Shown one piece after another: positions 12,045-25,007 of a stretch of DNA of 64,000 bases. How positions within the stretch are numbered: position 1 is the first letter of the stretch; each line of letters begins with the position of its first letter. This DNA is from Eleusine coracana subsp. coracana. Taxonomy: Eukaryota; Streptophyta; Magnoliopsida; Poales; Poaceae. The DNA is taken from the NCBI GenBank assembly GCA_032690845.1, contig CM064433.1, forward strand, positions 39,182,658 to 39,246,657, written 5' to 3'. A model generated the notes under the pieces. It saw only the letters and a list, made by a program, of their open reading frames with translations, was not told the DNA's origin and did not search any database. The position numbers and the translations under genes are program-made.

Positions 12045-13352
12045 ATGAAGATCACCGTGCAATCCTCAAAAGTCGTCAAGCCCGCCTATGGCGCCTGCTC
12101 TCCACCCACAGAAACTAAAAGCATCCCACTCAGCGTGTTTGACACAGTGACCTACAACAATCATGTTTCCGGCATATACTACTTCCACCCACCAGTCCTA
12201 CCCAATGCCGAAATGGGCCTCGCCGAGGCCATGGCGGTTTACCGCGAATGGGCAGGTCGTCTTGGCACGGATGTCAATGGGAACCGTGCAATCTTGCTCA
12301 ATGACGCCGGTGCATGGTTCGTCGAGGCCATCGCCGATGTTGCCCTCAGCAGCATCGATCCATTAGAACCATTACCCGAGCTTCTGAGCCTGTGCCCGAG
12401 CGGCAACAATAGAGAGGAGCTAATGCTGGTCCAGGTCACCCTGTTCACGTGTGGATCCTTCACTGTAGGAACCACTGCACACCATGTCGTGGCTGATGGT
12501 CTTGGCAGATGCAGCTTCATGCTCGCATGGGGCGAGGCTGCACGTGGCATTGCTATCGATCCTGTCCTGCTACATGACCGGGTGTCCGTTTTTGCACCCC
12601 GGAATCCTCCTAGAGTCCAGTTTGAGCATAGGGGTGTCGAATTCAAGCCACGCAACGAGGTGAGTAACATCAAGACCTCTGAGTCGAATGGCAATGTCGC
12701 CGTCCACACAGTGCACTTCACCCCGGAAATGGTCTCCAAGCTGAAGTCGCGGGCTTCGGTTGGGGCACCTCGACCATATAGTTCGTTGCAGTGCGTCACG
12801 GCGCACCTATGGCGGTGCATCACGAAGGCGCGAGGCCTAGATCGAGACAAGCTGACCAAGGTTAAGATAGCTGTGAATGGCCGTCCACGAATGCGTAATC
12901 CACGGGTGCCAGAGGATTATGCCGGCAACGTTGTGTTGTGGGCACAGCCGACAACCAGAGCAGGTGAGTTGCTGGGTAAGCCATTGCAGTGCACCGTGGA
13001 GCTCATATCCCGGGCAGTGTCCCGAATGGATGACAGCTACTTCAGGTCGTTCATAGACTTTGCCACCTCTGAGGCCATGGAGAAGGAGGGGTTGGTGCCA
13101 ACGGAGACGCTGGTAGGTTGCCCAGACATCTTTGTGTCTAACCTGAAGGGGATCCCAATGTTCGACCTGGACTTCGGCACTGGTAGACCGTTCTTGTTCA
13201 CTCGCAGTCATCCTCCGTGGGAGGGCTATGTGTTCATTATGCCGCCTTTGTGCAATGATGGGAGCATGGACGTCCAAGTTACCCTCTTCAGCCATGCCAT
13301 GAATATCTTCAAGGACTGCTGCTACTCTCTGGAAGCGGCAGATGTCGAGTGA
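12045..13352 (+). CDS. BAHD acyltransferase, amine hydroxycinnamoyltransferase-like
   Basis: An intronless ORF of 435 residues, the usual BAHD size. It should transfer an acyl group, probably hydroxycinnamoyl, from CoA to an amine such as putrescine, agmatine or tryptamine, in the cytosol. The N-terminus MKITVQSSK and the block TKSIPLSVFDTVTYNNHVSG are typical of the cereal members of this subfamily. The catalytic motif HHVVADG gives H147 and D151. The structural DFGWG motif is DFGTG at residue 376. The ATG at 12045 is chosen because homologues begin MKITV; the frame is open three codons further upstream but without an ATG. It is the only copy of the local family with no visible defect. The substrate cannot be read from sequence. 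Confidence 0.93.
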   Translation: MKITVQSSKVVKPAYGACSPPTETKSIPLSVFDTVTYNNHVSGIYYFHPPVLPNAEMGLAEAMAVYREWAGRLGTDVNGNRAILLNDAGAWFVEAIADVALSSIDPLEPLPELLSLCPSGNNREELMLVQVTLFTCGSFTVGTTAHHVVADGLGRCSFMLAWGEAARGIAIDPVLLHDRVSVFAPRNPPRVQFEHRGVEFKPRNEVSNIKTSESNGNVAVHTVHFTPEMVSKLKSRASVGAPRPYSSLQCVTAHLWRCITKARGLDRDKLTKVKIAVNGRPRMRNPRVPEDYAGNVVLWAQPTTRAGELLGKPLQCTVELISRAVSRMDDSYFRSFIDFATSEAMEKEGLVPTETLVGCPDIFVSNLKGIPMFDLDFGTGRPFLFTRSHPPWEGYVFIMPPLCNDGSMDVQVTLFSHAMNIFKDCCYSLEAADVE

Positions 13353-14024
13353 CATTGTCCAAGGAGACAGTGGTCAGGGAGGTGTTCACTCGTGAGTGGG
13401 ACTGTGGAAATGTAGCAAACGATATATGTGATGTCTGAGATTCGCTAAACTTCTTGTAGCTTGACACACTTTTCTTTGTTTTGTTCCACAAGTTGCTACT
13501 GCTGTGTAATAAGTAAGGCTTTGTGCATCTCACTTCTCACTGAGAATAGCTGAAAGACGATCTATCACAATCTAAAAGAAACGCTCTTTGTGTCTTTTCG
13601 GTTTTTGTTAGAAAATTTTCACTGGAAATTTCACAAATTTTCAATTCGGAGTATTTCATTTTCTGAAATACAAGTGAGGATTGTTCAGAAGAAAATGAAG
13701 GGTCCATGGACCATGCACGGATAAGTGGACCAAGTAATCGTGTCCGGTAATCACAGCACCTGTTAGCACCCAAACTTTTTTGCCCACTTATCGATGAGAG
13801 AAAATTTAAACTACTCAAAACAATCATAGAATGCAGCATAAAAAACTAACTTATCCCTCCAGTTGCTGGGCTGATCCAAAATGGGAGTGCTCGGTACATG
13901 AACCGCCAAAGATTCTATGAGCTGAGCCGATCAGTACCGGGCCTGGCTCCTTATTTCAGCTAAGCTGTTCTAAGGAGACGTGTTCACTTCCTCCTTTGAC
14001 GCAAATATATTCCTCCATTTCTTT
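13353..14024. other. Spacer between BAHD copies 1 and 2
   Basis: It holds the 3' region of the first acyltransferase gene. The short motif aaggagac...tgttcact occurs near 13360 and again near 13973, suggesting that the downstream copy arose by local duplication with its start lost. Nothing else is recognised. Confidence 0.5.
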
Positions 14025-15729
14025 GGCCTGTACAACGCCACCTGCGGACACCACCGAGACGATCCCGCTCTCCGTGTTCGACATGGTGGCCTTCGACCAG
14101 CACATGTCCAGCATGCACTTCTTCCGCGCGCCTACCCCGCCCGCCGCCGCGCTCGAGCTGGGCTTCGCCAGGATACTGGCCGAGTTCCTCATGTGGGCCG
14201 GGTGCCTCATCATCCACACCGACGGCGTTGGCTGCGCCGTCCTCCTCAACGACGCCGGCGCGCAGTTCATCAAGGTCGCCGCTGACGTGTCCCTCGACAA
14301 CGGCGGCGTACCGTGGGAGCCGACGCCGGAGAGGCGCGTGCTCCACCCGAGCGGCGGCCATGGGGTCGAGGAGCTAATGCTAGTCCAGGTGACCCGGTTC
14401 GCGTGCGAGGGCCTGGTGGTGGGCACCACCGTGCACCAGAGTTAACAGGATCGTCTTATTACGGAAACGATTTCGTTCCACGATCTTTCTCGGGTGGCGA
14501 CAGGCACTGTGACGTCTAATAGTATGACACATGACAAAAATAAAATAGATACAACAAGAATATAGATAGAGTATAGAGTTTTATATAAATTCAAATTTAA
14601 ATTACAAATCAGAGTTTTATAAGTGTGGAAGCGAATTGGTTTAACAATAAATAAAAATGGTTCGACGAGATACTTAAAATATAATTGTTCTCTTACGACG
14701 ATACATAGAAGCAGATCTGGTCTTGATAAGTGTCATGTCCACGACACCGTACCGGCAAGCAACAAAGTACTCCTCCTATGGACTGTAGGGTTCCCACTCG
14801 ACGTTTCAAAAGTCGGGGAACTGACCACCCTGATTATGTGAAAATCATAAAGAGCTACGTCCTGAGCAACTAATACTCAGCAAGACTGACCCGTCAAAAT
14901 AGCCATCTATTGCCGACTCCTAGGCATGCACAGGCTAAGGGTAGGGTTTATATTGTCAAAAAACCAGCCTAAGAGTGGATCCTTATCTTTTTAAGTTTTA
15001 GCAGCAAGTTAAGTTGATATACAAAATAATAAATTTAGTTTGCACTATAACTACTATAATCATGGTTGCAATATAATCTATTATATATATATTTGAACAA
15101 CAAAATTAGCTACCATTTTCGCTCTCAAGGTATAGAAATTCTCATGTTAATCAAAAGAAAAAGTAAAAATTACCCACCACTGCCATTATGAAAATAATAG
15201 CCCAAAGTACCCCTGTACATATCTTTCAAATTACCCACTTTTGCCATCTATTATATCTTATTGTTGTACTGTTAATTAAAACACCTTTAACGCGCTTTTT
15301 TTGCATAAATTATTCTCTGTCCCTCCTTTGCATGTCACGTCCTTGCCGCAAAACTGTCTGTGGTCTGATTCATATGTTAAAAACTTCACTTTTACATCAG
15401 CTTAACCCACAGACGACCTACACCTCTCAAGTCAAACCTTGCTAACTTCATGTCATGACGTTTGTTTTCATTTCCCTGATCGATTCTGTTCTCCCCCCTT
15501 TCCCGTCTTTAGATGATTCCAAGTGCTCTGTTTGTTTGATCCCAAGGTTACAGAGCGGCAGGAGATAAGAGGGGCTTATGTCGTCAGCTACATAGATCCA
15601 CACTGTTGCTCACCGCCCTGGCCAGTAGTTTGGCTAGGTGACTTTCCCATACACGTTGCTTTAGGCCGCCAGCAAGAAAAGTAAGGGAGGTGAGAGAGAG
15701 CAGAGCACAAGTAGAGTCGTGGCTAGGTT

Positions 15730-15889
15730 CAGGGGCGGAGACAAGGGGGGGCGAGCAGGGCCCCCCCCTGCTTAGTGCACATTACTATTATACATAAAAA
15801 ATTATCATGTGTTTTAATATAAATTCTCAATTTAGCCCCTCTCAACACTAATTGGCCCCCCTCAATCTGAATTTCTGGCTCCGGCACTG
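15730..15889. mobile_element. hAT-type MITE (160 bp)
   Basis: The ends are CAGGGGCGGAGACA and, on the other strand, CAGTGCCGGAGCCA, matching at 11 of 14 positions. The element is flanked by a perfect 8-base duplication, gctaggtt, at 15722-15729 and 15890-15897. Eight-base duplications and CAG(T/G)G ends are characteristic of hAT elements. It is far too short to encode a transposase. Confidence 0.88.
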
Positions 15890-16954
15890 GCTAGGTTTCT
15901 CAATGGCGGTAGATAGGACTACAGGTAGTTTTCTTATCCCTTATGATTATCAATAGCAACCTTCTACGTTTGTTGCATGATGCAATAGGGTTCACTCTCC
16001 CAGTAGGATGGCATGAACCACCTATGACGGCAATAATTCACATGCTCATCGGTGCATCATGTGGGGCCGAGTTTTACTGTTTAAAATATTAGCTATTAGT
16101 TTTGAGAAACTATTGGCCAATAGTTTGAGAGTAATTTCATAATTATACTATTATAAATGATTTTATATTTATTTTTATAATAAAAATCTAACTCTACCAA
16201 ATCATTAAAATGGCAGTTGATCGTTTAAAAAATAAAAACATCAATTATTAATCATATTACTAATTTATTTTTATTCATAAAAATATAAAATAGTTATTAT
16301 AAATCTAGAAATATTATTTTTCCCGATATTACCCTCAAACTGATAAACTATTGGCCAGTAGTTATGTGTTTATATTATTGAATCTAAACTATTAGATGAA
16401 ACTATTGATCAATAGTTTTTCAAAACTAATGACCAATATTTTGGACAGAACCTCATTTAGCAGGCCATAGTAAATTTGTCATATGAATCAAATTGGAATT
16501 ATATATCTTAGGCTTGATCTATATACTGTAGACAATTACAAAGAAATTCAAATTGGCATCTGCAGTGTTCTCAGTGAATTTTCTTGGCTACCCACTATTG
16601 AATATAGTATATCACGTATAAACAACCATCAATGGATTATTATACCAGAAAAAAGACAGAAAATCACATTTTGAAGTAGTCAGTAACCATCTAACCAAAT
16701 TTTGCAATATGTCAAACAATACAACAAAAACAGCCTCAACATTGATAATAATGAAGTGAGACAATCCAAATAAAAACATATTCCAACAAGCACTAAACTA
16801 AAGGCAACTCAACCATCAGATCTGTATCAATAGATAAAAGAATGTGTCCCTTGCTTTCCTGTCGTGCAATCAGCTCAAGCTCCGCTACTAAAGGACCCGT
16901 TGATAGAGATGATAAATACAGGAGATTTGATGTTTGTTTGGTTTGAATTTCAGC

Positions 16955-16997
16955 GGCAAGAATACTAGTTGCGCAAATGCGCGGATCAGCTTACTAG
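16955..16997 (+). mobile_element. Helitron-like 3' terminus
   Basis: A short GC-rich hairpin (GCGCAAATGCGC) is followed about a dozen bases later by CTAG (16994-16997) and then T, the layout of plant Helitron 3' ends. The 5' end was not found, so this is a candidate only. Confidence 0.35.
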
Positions 16998-19900
16998 TTA
17001 ATAATAATTTCATATAGCAATATTGAACCCATTCGTCATATTAATGGCTTCCAACAACGTTCCGGTGGAGTTATCAAGTGATACTCGTTACTGTGAGGGG
17101 CAGCGACTCGAATCGATTTATATCCTGCAGGAGAAACCTATTTGCACGACTCATATGCGCTTCATGAAAGACGCATGGAGCAACCTTTTGTTGCGGTACT
17201 GCAAGGTCTTCCGGGTCCAGACTCCCCCGAGGAGGGTCCCCCAACGCGATGCGTCCCGTACCGCCATCCGTGGGTAGATTGCTCCCTCCCCTCAACCCTA
17301 GTTCCATCAAAGAAGAGAGAAGGCTATCTTCCGACCAGACAGTAGTTATAGCTACGTCAGTTTACTGGGCACATAACTCCAATATGCAAACAGTACATTC
17401 AAACTTGATCACATGGACCGGACACGATGCGTGGCCTTAGGTGAGTCAGACGGGACTACCTCCTTAAAAACAAGTTGTCCTTTCTTTTTCACCTAGTTAC
17501 TCGTCCGATCTTTATTATTATCCCATCCAAACTTTTCCTTCAGTCGATATCATTCCCTAATGATAATATTTCCTGTTCTACGAGTGGTCTCTGTACCACT
17601 CGATGAATAGTCGTCCTAAATTAAACAGAGCGACTACCGTCCTGATGCTATTATCGAATAAAGGGAACCTACTGTAATACTAGGTTTTTAAACAACTCCT
17701 ATAAACTTAATGCACAGACAAGCCTACATCCCTAACTAGTGATAAAATAAAAATATAAAACTGGTGGGATTCACCGGGGGTTGTCTTGAGCCTATTCCTG
17801 GTTAGCGGGATCACCACCTTGTCCTTCTGGTTCTTGCATGGCCTCAACCTTCACGTTGTTCACCTCGGGATCTATATGATGTGATATGATAAGATGCATG
17901 AGAGAAGATTCATGGAACTTTCTAAACACATAATTTGATGTAACAGTGCGATGTATAAATAAACGGGTTAACTTCGGATTAGAGTTATAGGGTAGGTTTT
18001 GCGGTGTATTTTATTAATTAATTCCAGTATTTTATCGCGGCAATGGTGTATAAGGAGACGATGCGGGTGGATCGTGATTGACGTAAGGGCATAGGGTGCA
18101 TGAGTAGAGGTGTACTAATCAAGATCTCATTTTAAGTGGGTGAGAAGGTTGCTATGCCAGAACTAAATACATAAGATAAGATGGTTAATTTATAGCTATG
18201 CAGTTAATTGAATAATAAGCCCACAAGACAATTAATTATTTTAGCGTGGTCCAGAAAGTCAATTTAACGTGGGTGATTTACTGTAAGTAGAACATGCCAG
18301 GAGTGAACTATGGATCATGTTTTAGTGACAAGCACTAAGCTAATTAATTTAAATAACTAATCTAGTGCAGAAGCTAAATAATTCCTAATAATGAAAATTA
18401 CAATATGAGACTTTGCAGGCTGGTTAGTAATGACTAAAGGGGATTACATGTGCTAAATGCTAGAATTTTGCTTCATGACATAAAAGCATAGTAAATTGGA
18501 ACACAAGATGGTCAGAGCAAGAATTAGCACCATGACATGCATGTTAATTTTCCCTAGTATTTAATTAGCCAAAATAAGGATAAATAGATACGTTTGTATT
18601 CTTAACAGAACATGAGCAACTAAATTTATATTTCAGTGATATGTATCAAACCTAACAGCCATGCAAAGCTACAACATCTATTAAACATTATATCCTCATA
18701 TATGGACCAATCATGCAAACAAGGAATTAATTCCACTCAGAGATGCACATGTGTATTTAGAAGGATTTATCGCTTGGATAAAATAGTACATGATCTGTGG
18801 AGTCCAGAAAATATTTATTTCTAATTTAATTTCAAGTGTTTATTTTTGTGTTGAGTTTTGAAGTTTAACCCATTCCTTTTTGCTCCATAAATGCATTCAA
18901 ATTTTTGAATTGATTTTTGTAGTTGATTAAAATAGATCATATTCTCAGGAGACCAAAAAGTATTTATGTACATTTTCCCTCGAAGTGGATTCTTCTGTGT
19001 CAACTTTTGAATCAAGAAATAATTGTTTGTTCATTTTAATTCGCAGGGAAAAATTACCTCACAATTGGGCCGAAAGATCTTCAGCCCAGAAGGCCTAGCA
19101 CAATGGAGAGGACGTCCCTGGGCCAGATCCGACCCAGGTGGCTTGTGGCCTGAGGCCACTTTGGCCCAGCCAGGCCGAGGCCCACGGCCAACGTGGCCTA
19201 AGCCACATGGCCACGCACAGTGCCGGCGCGGCCGCGACGAGGTAGTCGGGCTTCAGCGAGGGTCTCCTCCGGCGTGGACGGCGGTAGAGGAACCGGGAGG
19301 AGGTGCGGCTCGCGGGTAAAGACGGGGAGGTGGACCGGGGTCACGGCGCGACGCGCGAAGGCAAACAGCGGGCGGAGCAGAATGGTCGTCGGCGGGCGAG
19401 GAGGCGTTCCGACGCCTGGGTTGCCATACACGGTGCCGAGAAAGGTTAAAGCGACGCAAAAGAATGGAGATAGTTCACCGGAGGAAGGAATTTCTTGGGG
19501 GCTCACCGAGATGGCGTCAATCGAAGAAACGGCGGCGAGGCCATCGCCGGGGAAGAGTTCGATTCACGGTGGCTCGGTGCAGCGGAGACGGAGTGGCACC
19601 GCGGAGAGGTAGAGGGCGTTGAGGCGCAGCTCCGGAGCAGCACGGCGACGTCGGAGGCGGGGCGCAGCGGCCGGGCGGCGGAGCGACGCGGAGAGCTCTA
19701 CTGACTCCAATGGCGGAACGAGCAGCTCGGGTGGTGACGTGCGTGAGTGGAGGAGGTGGATCAGCTCCGCAGAGAGAGTAAGAGAGCGATGAGGCGCAAC
19801 ACGTTGACGGCTTCGCGAGGGCCGGGGAGCCGGAGCTCAGCTCACACGACCACGGCCATGGCGTCGCTCGGGTGTGACCGAAGGAGAGGAAATGGAGTGA

Positions 19901-21452
19901 GGGAGGGGTGAATGGGCGAAGGTGTCCAAAACCAGGGCCGGGGTGCGTGGTTTTGCAGCTGGGTTCGGACCGGGTGGGGGCGAGCCCGCACGGCGCCGGC
20001 CACCGGGAGCAGCGCCACTCTCGGCGGCCAATCGGGCAAGAAGGAGAGCGACCAGGCAGCTGACAGGTAGGACCCGCGAAGATTTTATTTTCATAAAAGT
20101 TTCAAAATTCTTCTCCCGTTTATTTTAATATCTTTACTTATCTAGCTCTTGTGGAAAGAAAAAAAAATATGTGTGTGTTCACAACGATGTGCTCGAACTT
20201 ATAAAAATGATAACATTCAACAGTTGTGATTCGAATTCAAATGTTAATTTTTCAAAGAGAGATTGTTTTTAATTCTTTGGTTATTTATTTGGGCTCTTAA
20301 ACTTGGAATAAAATTTGAGATTTTGCTTAAAATTATATTTCACCCCACCCTACAACATAAAGTTTTGAGAAGCCCTATGTTGCATTGAAAATATTTGACT
20401 TGTAGTTCCAACCATGCTCAAGTTTGATCAAATTTAATTCAATTGGTACTCAAATGTCTCCAAAATTTTTGAATGGGCTCTTTTATGGTCCCTTGATGTG
20501 CCTAGGTTTTTTACTCTAGTTTTCCTTGACACCTTGGGTGTCACAGTCACCGACGGACGCGCCGCGCGCTGCTTCATGACGGCGTGGGGCCAGGCCACGC
20601 ATGGCGTGCCCATTGATCCCCGGCCCGTGCACGACCGGGTGTCGTTCTTCCGGCCTCGCCACCCGCCCCGGGTCGAGTTCGAGCACCGCGGCGCCGAGTT
20701 CATCACCACCAAGACGAAGAAAGACGACGTCATCATCTTCAACAACGACGACGACATCGACGCTTCCTCCAACGAGAAGAAAAAGGATGAGAAGAGCGTG
20801 GTGGTGATGCACCGGGTGCACTTCACCCGGGACACGATCACGGAGCTGAAATCCCTCGCGTCCAAGACCACCACCACCAAGCCGCTGTACACAACCTTCC
20901 AATGCATCGTCGTGCACCTGTGGCGCTGCATCACGAAAGCCCGCAACAATCTCACCCCGACAGCTACCACCCGTTCCCGGATCGCAGTGAACAGCCGGTC
21001 CCGGATGCGCGACCCGTCCATCCCGGAGGAGTACATCGGCAACGTCGTGCTATATATGGGCGTGGCCATCCACAACCGCCTCCGACCTCCTCTCCCTGCC
21101 GCTGGGTTACGTCGCGGACCTCATTTCCCGAGAAGTGGCCCGGATCGACGACGCGTACTTCCGGTCGTTCATCGACTTCGCGAGCTCCGGGGCCGTGGAG
21201 AAGGAGGGGCTGGTGCCCACGGCGAATAAGACGGACCTTAGCCTCGACGTCGAGGTGGATAGCCTGCTCGGGTTCCCGTTCCAGGAGCTGGATTTTGGGT
21301 GTGGCTCGCCGTTCTTTTACATGCCGAGTTACCTCCTCGTGGAGGGCGGGATGTTCGTCGTCCCGTCGTTCGAGGGGGACGGGAGCGTCGACGCGTACGT
21401 GCCGCTGTTTCAACACAACCTTGAGGCGTTCAAGCAGTGTTGTGCCTCGCTG

Positions 21453-22054
21453 ACGATGACGATGGATGCATGCGATTCGTCATTGGCGGGTCCTGGGTTT
21501 ACCCAGACGGAAACCTCCGTCGGCCGGTCAGCTCTCCTCCCGCGCGCGTCTCGGCCGAATAATCGACCGCTAAGGCCGTGGGTACGTGCGGCCCCTGAAG
21601 ATAGCCGCACATCCGCCTCAAGATTTGCACACGTTAACGGTCCAAACTGACGATGGCACCCGACGGAAGCACGGCGGCCGTTTTCCTTCTACGCGCGTGA
21701 CACGCTCGCAGAGTTCCTGGCCTCCGCACCGCAACTCACAACGCACTCAGCAACTAGCCAAAACTCCCCATGTGCATGGGGCCCATGTTCTTTATCTTTT
21801 CTCAAACGCTTCTCACTTTTTCCTGGTTTTTTTTTTCCTTCCTGGTTTGGTCTTCTCCTCTCACGGAGGAAGAAGTCCAATATAGACAACACTACAGAAA
21901 CTAGCCAAGTTACCGTGCATGTCTTAGAGCTGAATTAGTATTGTCCATTAGAGATTTTAGTATAACATGTATTAAAATTGTTGTAAACATAAAAGTTTGA
22001 TGATTTGTGCAAGCCAGTACATATGTAAAATTTCTTGGTTAGTGTCAAGAAAAA
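21453..22054. other. 3' flank of BAHD copy 2
   Basis: The pseudogene frame runs open to about 21650 without conserved sequence. The rest has T-rich tracts and no recognisable gene. Confidence 0.45.
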
Positions 22055-22440
22055 ATATGGTTTTACCTTTTTTTTATAAGAAATTCAATTGATTTTCTCT
22101 TCTTGTATAAAATAAAGGATGCTTTATATTTATTTTGTAATTTTTAGTCAGTGCCAATGCCGCATAAGAGACTATTCAAAGAAGAACAACTAAGAAGAAG
22201 TGTAAGTTCATTGAGTTAATTTGATCTAGAATGTCATTGGCAAAAAAAAAATGTGGTTGTTTACCTTATTTATAAGAAACTCCGATTCTATTTCTCTTCT
22301 TGTATGAAATAAATCGTGCTTCATATTTATTTCATAGTTTTTAGTCAATGCCAATGCGGCATGAGAGACTATTCAAAGAACAATAATCTAGAAGAATTTT
22401 AACTTCATTAAGTCAACTTGTTATGGAAAGTCATCAGGCA
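22055..22440. repeat. Tandem duplication, two units of about 195 bp
   Basis: Unit 1 (22055-22250) and unit 2 (22251-22440) share long matches, for example agactattcaaagaa and the block around ttctcttcttgtat, with scattered substitutions. AT-rich and non-coding. Confidence 0.8.
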
Positions 22441-24187
22441 TACTTCCATCATCGTGTCATTGAGGTTACTGGTTTTAAAAGCAAGATCTCCAGCACAGGC
22501 CTGGTGCTCTATCGAGTCCAACAAAAATAATGCCATCGGTGTATTCTCACTCCCCCTGAGAATAATAGAATTATTATGAAAGAAAGAAATCTGCACGTTA
22601 AGATTGTAATGGTTACACAATCGGATCTGTTGTTATGTATAAGATTTAGAATCCATCTGCTTGCACATACCAACTAAGCTATGTAGTTGTTAAATAGCCT
22701 GCACAATCATAAGGCTACCTAAGGAAGCTGTTTTGCTTCACTGGTTGTAAAACCTCAAGTGAATCACACATTGTTAACTTTGACTATGTGAGTACCTTTT
22801 TTAATATTGTCAAATAAGTACCCTTTTTAAAGAATTTTCACCACCCTTTATTAATTTTGTATTGAATGCTTTAGTGTGGTACATAGCTCTCCTTACATTT
22901 TTCCTATCCACAGCTTTGTGGATGTTAGAGTTAGACACATGCTACTAGGCTTGTTTTTCTATTCACATGTACAAATAGTTGGTGTATCACAACAGTTATA
23001 GTTTTTATCTCACATGCTAAATAAAACTCTGAAGAATGTAAAAAGGCCATATCAAGATCTAAACTGATTTATTTATTTTCTAATTGCATACTGAGCATCC
23101 GAGTGGAGTGTAATGTCACCTCCAAATGTTACTATCTTTTGTTAGTAAAAACATTGCTCTAACTAAAGACAATCAGAACATGGATATAGCAGGTAGAAGA
23201 CAGGTACCGCTCCCGCAAAAATTCATAGTCTAGCAAATACGTACGAACTACTGCATGAAGTCTTTCTCCCTCTATCCAACCAACCAACAGGAATATATAT
23301 AGTTTCTTCAGTCAAACAATGAGATTTGGATGCTAAAAATTTGTTGTACCTAAATCTCACTATATGTGGTTGCAATGAGAAATTTGGTACATTAAAAGGT
23401 GTAAATATCTGAACCTGAACTGGAATAGACCAACCCAACCTCGTTTTGTTATGAAGATTCCGATACTGCTAGGCCTGTCTGCGTGATTCCATGGCTTCAT
23501 TTGACTCCTTGAGTACGACCAAGTAGCTTAGAGCGATAGGATCCTCACCAGAAACCAAGTGCCTGACCGCGTCTTGCTCCTCTCGGCATCCTCATGACGG
23601 CGACGTTATATGCGATTCAACCAGATCGCATCTTGAGGCCACAGCCCACTGCTGCTAGGAGACTGACGTGGCAGATCAAAGTCATCTTGCTGGTGATTAG
23701 GCTCTACGAGAAACTCGGCTTGATCTTCCTGTAATGTGATTATGCCGCCGCCGCTGCTAAAGCTTGATCAACAAACGATTCCCTAAACAACGCTGTAATG
23801 CTGAATTTTGGTTCGGGGATCAGTATCTGTATACGTGATGGATAGGTGTACCTGAGATGGATGGGCCTGATTTACCTGTAACTCAGTTTAATGGACATAT
23901 GCTTTGCTTTTTTCTCAGAATTTCTAGCCTATTTCTATTTTTTTCTAGACATCTTAATTGGAAAGTCATCTCTTTTTATTATTAAATAGATAATAAGTAA
24001 TATTAATTTGGTACAAGAAATTATAAGAACAAAAAACGTGATTCAATCTAAAGTGACACGACCTGACAAAAATCCATGTTATCAACTGGTCATAAGCAAA
24101 AAAAAAATTAGAATTGGGGTTCAGGTTTATGGATTTAGGGTTTAAGCTTTTTAGGGTATTAGGGTTTGATTCTTTAGGTTTTAGGGG
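22441..24187. other. Intergenic DNA
   Basis: No gene is supported. At 23470-23760 the minus strand is less AT-rich and has a short protein-like stretch (DFDLPRQSPSSSGLWPQDAI) ending in a stop; it could be a gene fragment. Close to 24120-24187 the sequence turns into variants of the plant telomere motif TTTAGGG. Confidence 0.45.
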
Positions 24188-25007
24188 CAGGGCCGGCTCT
24201 ATGATTTGAAAGGCCCTGGGGCAAACTCTAAAGTCGGGCCGCTTAAGCCTATATTTTTTTTTCACATAAGAGTTACTCTGAAAAAGAAAATAGTAAGGGT
24301 TAATTTTAACATATTCCTAGTTCTTAATAACTATTTAAATTGTTAAAAAGAAAATAAAAGAATTTATATGATTACATCTAATAAAATTAGATTTCTAAAA
24401 ACACCACCATCAAATAAGATTTTTAAGAGGATTGAATTGACAATTGGATTATTTGATAGCAATCTACATCTGTAACAAATTCAAGATTTTGAGGAGGACT
24501 GTAGAGGCAACATTGCTTTGGCAACCTTGAAATTGGAAAAGAAAAAATAATAAATTTAGGGAATCAAGGAGTTACTTTGCTCTTGAGTTGCTTTAAAAAA
24601 AATTATCCTCTTAAGTTACCTTTGAGTCTTCAATCTGAGATTGGGTGTAAAGGGACAAAATAAAAAAGCATCAAAAAAATATAAGGGACTAGAAAGGTGG
24701 GACATCACTTTGTCTTGTTTTGGACCAGGAGGCCTGCTGCTTGCAGCATGGCTGGTGCAAGCGAGTCAATCGGCAATGCAAAAAAAAAATGCATAGTGCG
24801 TGGAGCCGTGGACTGTGTCATTCTGATCTGATACATGCATCTTGTAATGCTTGGACCCATTTGAAGACTAGTGATCTTATTGGACTGAGACTTATGCATG
24901 GGCTGAACTGATGAACCAAACATGAAGCACATACAAAATTTTAGGGGCCCTACTTGGGCTGGGTCCTAGGCCATCGCTCTCATTGTCCTGGCCCAGAGCC
25001 AGACCTG
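24188..25007. mobile_element. Non-autonomous hAT element (820 bp)
   Basis: The terminal inverted repeats CAGGGCCGGCTCT and CAGGTCTGGCTCT match at 11 of 13 positions. They are flanked by a perfect 8-base duplication tttagggg (24180-24187 and 25008-25015). No transposase ORF is present. The element sits in telomere-like sequence. Confidence 0.9.

Larger units (their letters stand above)
14440..20543. mobile_element. Retroelement insertion (composite, about 6.1 kb) in BAHD copy 2
   Basis: This block separates the two halves of the acyltransferase pseudogene. Its right end is GGGTGTCA, the same LTR end as at 10020-10027. About 19040-20060 is GC-rich and resembles the LTR promoter block at 9440-9930, so the right side is probably a minus-strand LTR. 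No polymerase or gag ORF is recognisable, and a clean target duplication at the two junctions is not visible. Smaller elements are nested in it (15730-15889; a Helitron-like end near 16997). Between 16000 and 19000 it is AT-rich and anonymous. Confidence 0.7.
14025..21452 (+). pseudogene. BAHD acyltransferase copy 2, split by a 6.1-kb insertion
   Basis: The left part (14025-14439) encodes the N-terminal third, starting at TTPPADTTETIPLSVFD, and runs to GTTVHQ. The right part (20544-21452) resumes with TVTDGRAARCFMTAWG and continues to the C-terminus (ELDFGCGSPFF, then FKQCCASL). The insertion lies exactly in the catalytic HXXXD motif. Further damage: no ATG or MKITV start, a 4-base insertion (tata, about 21052-21055) that shifts the frame before LWAWPSTTASD, and loss of the normal stop so that the frame runs on past CCASL. 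An acidic, lysine-rich stretch (residues DDDIDASSNEKKKDEKS) expands the middle. It cannot encode an active enzyme. Confidence 0.93.

Noticed and set aside
19023..20128. Several overlapping GC-rich open frames
   Set aside because: Same type of LTR-like GC-rich DNA as at 9.4-9.9 kb; frames overlap on both strands and look compositional.
23470..23760. Possible gene fragment on the minus strand (DFDLPRQSPSSSGLWPQDAI)
   Set aside because: Only about 40 codons, no recognised family and no splice context; too weak to annotate as a gene.
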